Positions 8,381-14,902 of a stretch of DNA of 14,902 bases are shown here, one piece after another (position 1 is the first letter of the stretch; each line of letters opens with the position of its first letter). The stretch comes from Acanthamoeba lenticulata (Eukaryota; Discosea; Longamoebia; Acanthamoebidae), in the NCBI GenBank assembly GCA_002179805.1, contig NAVB01000327.1:1-14902 (forward strand), in the 5' to 3' direction. The notes under the pieces are model-generated. The model saw only the letters and a program-made list of their open reading frames with translations, searched no databases and had not been told where the DNA came from. The position numbers and the translations under genes were made by a program.

Positions 8381-9445
8381 ATGGAGCAAGAGATGAAAGA
8401 AGTGGTGGTCGCCACCAGGCCTGCAAAAAAACAATGCACCAGACGCGCCACGCGCATACTTGGCCGTAGCACACCACCGCCAGGAGGCGAACTGGTGGTG
8501 GGCATGAGCGACCTCCCCGTGGAGCTCATCGGGTTCATGCTTGGCTTCGTGCGGCCGTCGTCGCTCGTGAGTTGCCGCGCCGTCTCGCGCACGTGGGTCG
8601 ACGCACTGGCGCGCATCCTTCCTCTTGTGCACCCAGGCGCCCCCAAGCCCCACTGCGTGGCCAGGGCCACCGGCTGGCCAAGGGGTGACGGGTCATTCAC
8701 GGCGCGTGCCGCTGGCCAGGGCTGGCTCTCGGTGCTCCGGTGGGCCAGGGCCAACGGCTGCCCGTGGGGCGATGGCAAGGAGGTCTGCAAACGGGCTGCT
8801 GGAGGCGGCCATCTGGCTGTGCTCCAGTGGGCGCGGGCCAACGGCTGCCCGTGGGACTCGTGGACGTGCGCCTTCGCCGCCGTTGGAGGCCACCTCGACG
8901 TGCTCCAGTGGGCGTGCAGGAATGGCTGCCCGTGGGGCTCCTACACCTGCGCCCACGCGGCCGAGGGAGGTCACTTGGACGTGCTCCAGTGGGCGCGTGC
9001 CAACGGCTGCGACTGGAACGAGTGGTCCTGCAGCTATGCAGCCTGGGGAGGCCATCTCGAGGTACTCCAGTGGGCGCGTGCCAACGGCTGCCCGTGGGAC
9101 AAGAACACCACCGTCTTTGCGGCCTTCGGAGGTCACCTGGACGTGCTCAAGTGGGCGCGTGCCAACGGCTGCCCGTGGGACGAGGAGACGTGCATGAACG
9201 CAGCCATGGGAGGCCATCTCGAGGTACTCCAGTGGGCGCGTGCCAATGGCTGCCCGTGGAGCAAGGGGAGTTGTGTTGAAGCAAAGAAAAGAGGGCACTT
9301 GGCTGTCTCCAGTGGGCACGCAGCAACGGCTGCCCTGGCGCATGATCTGGGAAGAATAGAACATGCGCGACTGGACTCATGCCAATGGCTGATCAGTTTG
9401 AACAAAAGATCGCATTCATGCCTGCTGGCATTCTCCTCATCCTAG
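8381..9445 (+). CDS. F-box protein with 27-residue ankyrin-like repeats; damaged C-terminus
   Basis: Intronless, 354 residues from the ATG at 8381 (no ATG upstream in frame). Residues 11-30 are basic (RPAKKQCTRRATR). Residues 44-80 fit an F-box (MSDLPVELIGFMLGFVRPSS, LVSCRAVSRTWVDAL), which in the family docks to Skp1 of SCF ubiquitin ligases; the repeats would then choose the target. From about residue 117 there are seven units of 27 residues, consensus VLQWARANGCPWDxxTCxxAAxGGHLx, a short ankyrin-type repeat known in Acanthamoeba, brown algae and giant amoeba viruses. In an eighth unit at residue 309 the frame is lost: one base is missing between 9306 and 9307 and another between 9335 and 9336. 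In between, the next frame reads LQWARSNGCP. The last 46 residues in the current frame are therefore unrelated to the family. Whether the protein is still functional is uncertain. Confidence 0.83.
   Translation: MEQEMKEVVVATRPAKKQCTRRATRILGRSTPPPGGELVVGMSDLPVELIGFMLGFVRPSSLVSCRAVSRTWVDALARILPLVHPGAPKPHCVARATGWPRGDGSFTARAAGQGWLSVLRWARANGCPWGDGKEVCKRAAGGGHLAVLQWARANGCPWDSWTCAFAAVGGHLDVLQWACRNGCPWGSYTCAHAAEGGHLDVLQWARANGCDWNEWSCSYAAWGGHLEVLQWARANGCPWDKNTTVFAAFGGHLDVLKWARANGCPWDEETCMNAAMGGHLEVLQWARANGCPWSKGSCVEAKKRGHLAVSSGHAATAALAHDLGRIEHARLDSCQWLISLNKRSHSCLLAFSSS
8730..9300 (+). repeat. 81-base tandem repeat array coding the ankyrin-like units
   Basis: The core CTCCAGTGGGCGCGTGCCAA recurs about every 81 bases (examples at 8822, 8903, 8984 and 9065), while the hinge codons between cores vary. 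Near-identity at the DNA level, including third positions, shows recent unit duplication or gene conversion rather than protein-level conservation alone. Confidence 0.85.
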
Positions 9446-9723
9446 TGAATGAAGCTCATAGCAGCACGCTAGGCTAGGTCTCCTCGGCGCGGCAACGTTT
9501 GCGAAATCTTCCCTAAATTGTCTTCTCACTTTTCAAACACTTCTTCTGTGAGGATGTTGCTAAAATAGGGTTTGTGGTCTTGTTTTGATAACTGGAAGTG
9601 AATTTGGCAAGGTGCTTGAGAGGAACCTCAAGAATGAAGGGACAATCATTTTAGGAAACCTACACAGTGGTAGAACATAAGCTCGCCAAGGGACAAATAG
9701 TGATTTTATAGTACCATCTTTTC
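9446..9723. other. Intergenic; upstream region of the calpain gene
   Basis: No gene or RNA recognised. A weak TATA-like TTTTATAG lies about 20 bases before the calpain ATG at 9724. It is too close to the ATG to be a confident promoter element. Confidence 0.35.
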
Positions 9724-12700
9724 ATGTTCCGCAAGAACAAGGCAAAGGCTGCCCCAGCACAACCAGGTTCGGTTTTCTACTTTTTTCTCTGTACTTTCTT
9801 TCCTGTTTTTAGTTGTTAAAGTTACCTCGCCCTGCAGCAGCCCAGGTGTCATGGGAAGAACAGCTGGAAAAGGGCGGCCTCTTGAGTCTTCTCAGTGGCG
9901 CACAAGCCCAGCAGGCTGGCGCTCTCGTCACCGGCGACTCTGACCTCTCTGTGCTTCTCCCCTTCTTCCTTCCTTTTAGTTTTTTTGTATTTTGAAAAAG
10001 AATCTAATATTTTGAATAAACAATTAAAATAATAGATTGACGTGGCCCCACCTACGGAGAGGACGAGCGCCGCGACCAAGACCGGCGGCAAGAAGCTGCA
10101 CTCGACCATCCAGGGCTTTGACCCCGCCGCCCGCCGCGTGAACCCGGGCTCCAGGCGCCCCACGCCCTGCTCGCCGCCGTCGTCCGCCCCGGCGCCCGCC
10201 GTCGTCGTGCCATCCACGGCTGTCCCTCCGCCGGCACTCACGCCGACCTCCGAGCCGACGCCGCCGACGCCGACATCGGTGCCGACGCCGACGCCGACAC
10301 CGACGCCGACGCCGACCTCTGAGCCGACGCCGACACCAAGCCCGCCGTCGGCGGGCGATGAGGCGCGGCAGAGAAGGGAAGAGGCCTTGGCCGAGCGCGA
10401 GCGGCAAGCGCGGATCGAGCGCGAGCGCGCCATGCAGGAGCGCCGCGAACGGCGCGAGGAGACGGCCCGGAAGGAGGTCGAGCGCGAGACGGCGCGCCGG
10501 CGCGAGGCGCGCGAGGCCGAGCGGCAGAAGCGAAACGAGGACACCACGCGGCAGCGCGAGGCCGAGCGCGCCCGGCGGGCGGCGGCCGTGGCCGCGGCCA
10601 TGGCCGAAGCAGAGGCCGCGGAGAAGGACAAGGCCGCGCCGGCGCCGGCAGCTGAGGTCAAGCCGGCTGACGACGTCAAACCGCAGCAGGCGCCCGCCAA
10701 GCCATCGGCCGCCGCGCCAGCCGCGGCCGCGGCCACGCCCGCCAGACCCGACCCCGCCGTCAAGCCACCGGCTGCCGCGCCGGCCAAGCCGAACGCCACC
10801 AAGCTGCCGGCCGCCGCGCCGGCGAAGCCCGACGCCGGCAAGCTCCAGCCGCCGGCGGCCGCCAAGCCGAAGCCGGCGCTCAAGCAGGACGCGCTGCTGA
10901 TGAGCACGCGGTCGCGCTTCGTGACGCCGTCCAAGGGCGTGCAGTTTGCCAAGGGCTACCAGGAGACCGGCGTATGTGCTGCCCGCGCGTGTGTGTGCGC
11001 GTGTGCGCAGAGTTGGCTATAACACTGTGCGCGCGTGTGTTGTGCGCGCGTGTGTCGTGTCGTGCAGAGGAAAGACGTAAAGACCACGACGGGCTTGATG
11101 GCCAGCGTGGTGATGTCGTCGTTTGCACGCATGGCCGTCTCCAGCGAGGAGCTCCAGGTACGACACGACGACACGCGTGTGTGTGTGTGTGCGGCGCGGG
11201 ACGGAGGAGTGACACGACACGACACACGCGCGTGCGCGTGCAGGGCCTGCCGGAGGAGCACAAGAAGATCATCGAAGTGTGCTCGCGCGTGAAGCAAAAG
11301 TGGACCGACCCGGACTTTGAGCCGGTCGACTCGTCCATCTGGAAACAGCCCGAGCGCCACAAGGGTATCGCACGACACTACACCACACGACACACGCGCA
11401 TGACACGAGCGCACGGCACGATGACACACACGCGCGCAGGTGAAAAGGTGGTGTGGCGACGGATCGAGGAGATCTGCCCCAAGCCGGCGCTGTTCGTGGA
11501 CGGCGTCGAGCCGGACGACATCATCCAGGGCGAGTTGGGCGACTGCTGGTTCCTTGGCCCGCTCTCGGGTACGCAGCCCCGAGCGAACCACCCGCGCGTG
11601 TGTCGTGCACTGAGCGCGTGTGTCGTGTCGTGCGCTCGTGTCGTGCGGCGGGCAAACAGTGATCGCGTTGTACCCGAATCTGTTGATGAATTTGTTTAAC
11701 ACGTCCGAGTACAGCCGCTGGGGCGTGTACGTTGTCAACACAAACGCACGACACGACACGAGCGCACGACACACGCGCTCACGACACACACACACACACG
11801 ACACGCATACACAGGTATTCGGTGCAGTTCTGGATGGGGAGCGAGTGGCGTCCGGTCGTGGTCGATGACTGGATTCCGTGCACGCCCGCTGGCAAGCCGC
11901 TCTACGCCCACAGCCGCGACCGTACGACACGAGCGCACGACACGACACACACGCGCGCGAGAGCTGATGCAAAACGTACACACGCACACGCGCGCAGCCA
12001 ACGAGTTTTGGGTGATGATCCTGGAGAAGGCCTACGCCAAGGTCAACCGATCCTACGAGGCGCTCGAGACCGGCAGCGAAGGCGACGCCTTCCACGACCT
12101 CACGGGCTGCCCGCCGCACGAGATGCACGTGCCCCTCAACCGCACACACGCACACACGCGCGCAGAAGGACTGACGCCACTCGCACGACACACGCGCGCG
12201 CGTTTAGTGTGATGACGTCGGAAGAGTCCAAGCAGGAGATCAAGAGCGGGAAGCTGTGGGAGCGCCTCCTTAAGTATCACTCGCTGCATCACCTGATTGG
12301 CTGCTCGCGAGCCGACTCCAAGAACACGGAAGTCCGCGGCATTCTCTGCGTACGAACGCACACGCATACCGCACACACGCAGCTGAAGAATGACACACAC
12401 GCGCGCGTGTCGTGCGGGCGCGGCACAGAACCACGCCTATGGCGTGATCGACGTGCAGAACGTGGGCGGCGCCAAGTTGCTCAAGATCAGGTATGCGCGT
12501 GTACCATAATGACACGACACGACACACGCGTGTGTCGTGCGGTGCTAACGGCGGCGGTGGCGGAATGTCAGGAATCCGTGGGGCGAGAAGGAATGGGACG
12601 GTGATTGGTCGGACAAGTCGTCTCTCTGGACTCCGGAGATCAAGGTCTGGCCTTGGTCCCGCGATGACACGACACACACACACACACAAGTCCTCGAACT

Positions 12701-14902
12701 CACCGCACACACGCACCGCACACGCGCGCTCACACAAAACAGAAACGGCTGGACATTGTCGACGCAAATGACGGCGTGTTTTGGATTTGTTTCGAGGATT
12801 TCGTCAAATATTACACGTGCGTGTACCTCTGCTCGCAGATTCCAACACACTGGAAGCACCACACTTGCACCGTACGTTGTCGACACGACACAACATGACA
12901 CACGCGCACACACACGCGCGCGGGTGCGGGTTAATGACACGACACGACACACGCGCGTGCAGGGCGAGTGGGTCGGCCCGACCGCCGGCGGAAGCGCCGA
13001 CACGCCGGCCTGGCGCGGCAATCCGCAATACTACCTCCGGTACACGCGCGCATGTGTTGCATTCCGTGCATTCCTCCGGAGACCAACGACACGACACACA
13101 CGCGCGCGGATGCAGGGTCCCGCCGGGCGGGAGTGACGTGGCCGTGCTCGTGTCGCAGCCGTCGATCCGGAGCAAAGCGACGCAGTCGCGGATCGGCGCC
13201 TACCCGCCCATCGGCTTCTACCTCATCAAGACTGAAGGTCCTTTAATATTCAAATTTTAATTCAATTTCGTTTCAATTCACATAAAAAACAAAAACAAAA
13301 ACAGGCAAGGGGCGTCTGATGGTCATCCAGCCCGAGAAATTGCTGGCCGGCACTGTCTTCCGCAAGGGCCGCGAAAGTACGCCTCGAAAATGAATATCTC
13401 TTTTTTTACGAATTTTAATTTAATTTTACATTTTTTGTTCAGCGTCGGAGGAGTTCACGCTGCAGGAGGGCGACTACGTGCTGATCCCGTGCACGCTGCA
13501 CCGGGGCGTCCAGAGCCGCTACAACGTCGTCGTCTACAGCGAGAAGGAGATCATCTTCGAGCCCATCACCGAAGTCCCCGTTGCCCTCACCGCCAAGGCA
13601 TTCCTCACATTCTTCCCCTTTTTTAAAATCCAAAAAATCCAAAAAACTCACCGTGCGCTCGTGTCGTGCGCTCGTGTCGTGCGGTGAGCAGGGCGAGTGG
13701 ACGGCCGAGACCGCGGGCGGCTGCGCCAATCACGCGTCGTGGAAGAATAATCCGCAATATTGTCTGACCGTCCCCTCGAGCGTCGGCCCCGACGGCGCCA
13801 CCCTCAACCTGCTCCAGCACCTCGACCTTGGCCTCGCCCCGCAGGCCGGCGGCGCCGGCGGCAACGGCGGCGCGGCTGTGGCCAGCATCCGCGCGCACCT
13901 GCAGGGCCGCGCGCAGGCGGCCGCGGCCACGGCCGACCTGCCGCACCACGGCTTCTACGTGATGCGCAGCACCAACGGCACGGCGCGCAACACGCTCATC
14001 AACAGCCGCCACATCGCCGCCAAGAGCGACTTTGTCAACACGGAGGAAGGTGCGCGCGCGCGTGTGTCGTGTCGTGTCGTGTCGTGCGGCGCTGATGGTG
14101 CGTGTGTGTGCAGTGACGTTGACGGTGAATCTCAAGCCGGGCGATTACATCATCGTGCCGTGCACGTTCCGGGCCGGCGTGCGCGCGCGCTTTGCACTTG
14201 CCGGTACGCGCGCGTTGCCTGATGCAACACAACACATGCGTGTGTGCGGTCCGGTTGACACGTTCGTGTGTATCTTACAGTGTACGCGAGCAAGGACGCC
14301 GGCATTGAGTTTGGGCCGATCGCCAACGTCTCGGTCAAGAAGCACCTCGTCGAGGTTCGCCGCCGCCACACGCGCACCGCACGACACGACACACGCGCAT
14401 GACACACGCGCGTGCATAATGCAGGGCGAGTGGAAGGCAAAGTCGGCCGCGGGCAGCGGCGCGTTGTGGAGCCACAACCCGCAGTTCGCGCTCGTGCTCG
14501 GCGACAACCCGCAAGGCAGCCCCGACCGCGTCCACCTCACCCTCAGCACAGGTCCGCCGCACGACACGATACACGACACGCGCGCATGCCACGACACACA
14601 CGCTAAAGCACACACGCGCGCGCGCCTGCAGACAACCGCCGGCTGTTTGTGATGCTCTCCGTGCTGGCGGTCGCGATGCCGAGCGACGGCTCGCTGCGCC
14701 GCATCAAGCGCTGCGCGCAGGAGGACATCGTGGTGCGGAGCCAAGCCACGCGCGGCGCCGTGTCGGTGTCGTTCGAGGCCGAGCCCAGCCGGGCCTACGT
14801 CGTCGTGCCCTCGACGGCCAACACCGGCGAAGAGGCCCGCTTCGCGCTCGAGGCCCAGAGCGCCCAGCAGCCCACCCTCCGCCTGCTCACCTCCTCTGGC
14901 GG
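9724..14902 (+). CDS. Calpain-family cysteine protease with long N-terminal extension and tandem domain III units (3' partial)
   Basis: Intracellular papain-like protease of the calpain family. Exons from phase-matched junctions: 9724-9766, 9841 (or 9838)-9950, 10036-10971, 11068-11157, 11244-11364, 11440-11568, 11660-11726, 11815-11921, 11998-about 12130, 12208-12349, 12429-12490, 12572-12644, 12743-12871, 12963-13039, 13116-13237, 13305-13376, 13443-13573, 13692-14049, 14114-14203, 14281-14354, 14425-14551, 14632 to the end. The first ~430 residues are Pro/Thr-rich, then a Glu/Arg coiled coil, then Ala/Pro/Lys-rich. The protease core has QGELGDCWFLGPLS (catalytic Cys, codon 11544-11546, about residue 469), NHAYGVIDVQ (His, 12432) and IRNPWG (Asn, 12573): triad intact. 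EFWVMILEKAYAKVNRSYEAL and GVFWICFEDFVKYY are further family signatures. Three domain III-like units begin GEW at 12963, 13692 and 14425. No EF-hand domain is seen before the edge. One junction (12128/12208) needs a GC-AG intron or holds an error. Confidence 0.92.
10255..10345 (+). repeat. CCGACG/ACGCCG hexamer repeat coding Pro-Thr tract
   Basis: Tandem ACGCCG-type hexamers encode an alternating Thr-Pro run (PTPTPTPTPTPT) in calpain exon 3. It lies just before the charged coiled-coil segment and is likely a flexible linker. Confidence 0.85.
12518..12539. repeat. 22-bp perfect palindrome inside calpain intron 12491-12571
   Basis: CACGACACACG is followed directly by its reverse complement CGTGTGTCGTG. 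This is a head-to-head junction of the two orientations of the shared intron sequence. In the RNA it would form an 11-bp hairpin with almost no loop. Confidence 0.85.
13238..13442 (+). other. Two AT-rich introns inside the calpain gene (13238-13304, 13377-13442)
   Basis: These two introns have the A/T-rich, poly-T or poly-A composition of introns in the myosin and oxygenase genes, with GTCCTT...AACAG and GTACGC...TTCAG ends. They contain none of the CACA/GTGT core. They show that the gene carries two distinct intron classes. The next intron, 13574-13691, starts in this style and ends with GTCGTGCGCTCGTGTCGTGC-type sequence. Confidence 0.8.

Larger units (their letters stand above)
10972..14631 (+). 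repeat. Family of related CA/CG-rich introns in the calpain gene
   Basis: Sixteen introns between these points (all but 13238-13304 and 13377-13442, with 13574-13691 a hybrid) consist of ACGACAC/CACACGCGCG-like sequence or its reverse complement. The 18-mer CACGACACGACACACGCG occurs exactly at 11213, 12513, 12938 and 14380. Its reverse complement occurs at 11047, 11615 and 14059. Longer identities exist: 26 bases shared by 11210-11235 and 12935-12960, and 24 bases shared by 11625-11648 and 13661-13684. All are about 64-98 bases long, except the 118-base hybrid, and mostly start GTAC/GTAT and end GCAG/ACAG. Confidence 0.88.

Noticed and set aside
8730..9300. CRISPR-like array
   Set aside because: The 81-base period is a coding protein repeat in one open frame, without unique spacers, in eukaryotic DNA.
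6097..9445. Integrated giant-virus segment
   Set aside because: The gene types are shared by amoebae and their viruses, but no capsid, polymerase or packaging gene is present, so only a possible transfer is noted.
10956..12191. Long minus-strand open frames across calpain exons and introns
   Set aside because: They run through proven introns of the plus-strand gene and consist of Cys/Val/Arg or His/Thr low-complexity translation of the intron repeat.
11732..12604. Plus-strand open frame with THTHTRA-type peptide
   Set aside because: It is read-through of CA-rich introns between calpain exons; conserved residues occur only in the exon portions.

Overview
This is nuclear eukaryotic DNA. Exons are GC-rich with C/G-ending codons, and reading frames are interrupted by many short GT-AG introns of about 60-118 bases. 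The gene content (a dilute-domain myosin tail, a large calpain with repeated domain III units, an F-box protein with the 27-residue 'LQWARANGCPW' ankyrin-like repeat) fits an amoebozoan, most like Acanthamoeba and relatives. That assignment is an inference from gene content, not a match.

Layout: (1) 22-4414, plus strand: C-terminal part of a class V/XI-like myosin (IQ motifs, coiled coil, globular tail/DIL domain, polyQ and acidic tail) in nine exons with AT-rich introns. (2) 4678-5987, plus: a four-exon, 357-residue 2-oxoglutarate/Fe(II) oxygenase of the isopenicillin-N-synthase-like family, with HxD...H...RxS present. (3) 6097-9445: an island without confident introns. It holds a 116-residue minus-strand gene, a divergently placed broken signal-peptide plus Thr/Pro-repeat gene, a poorly resolved stretch, a decayed ankyrin-repeat relic (7961-8095), and an F-box/ankyrin-repeat gene whose last repeat carries two single-base deletions. 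(4) 9724 to the window end, plus: a calpain-type cysteine protease in at least 22 exons, with a roughly 430-residue low-complexity/coiled-coil N-terminal extension, an intact Cys-His-Asn triad, and at least three tandem domain III-like units. The gene runs off the right edge.

The most unusual feature is in the calpain introns. Most are built from one shared CA/CG-rich sequence. An exact 18-base core occurs in seven introns of this one gene, four in one orientation and three as the reverse complement. Introns of the neighbouring myosin and oxygenase genes are AT-rich and lack it. Together with intron positions that differ between the tandem domain III copies, this suggests introner-like intron spread or intron-to-intron sequence homogenisation.

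The genes do not form a pathway. The window looks like two flanking cellular gene blocks (cytoskeletal motor plus oxygenase, and calpain) separated by a fast-evolving accessory island.
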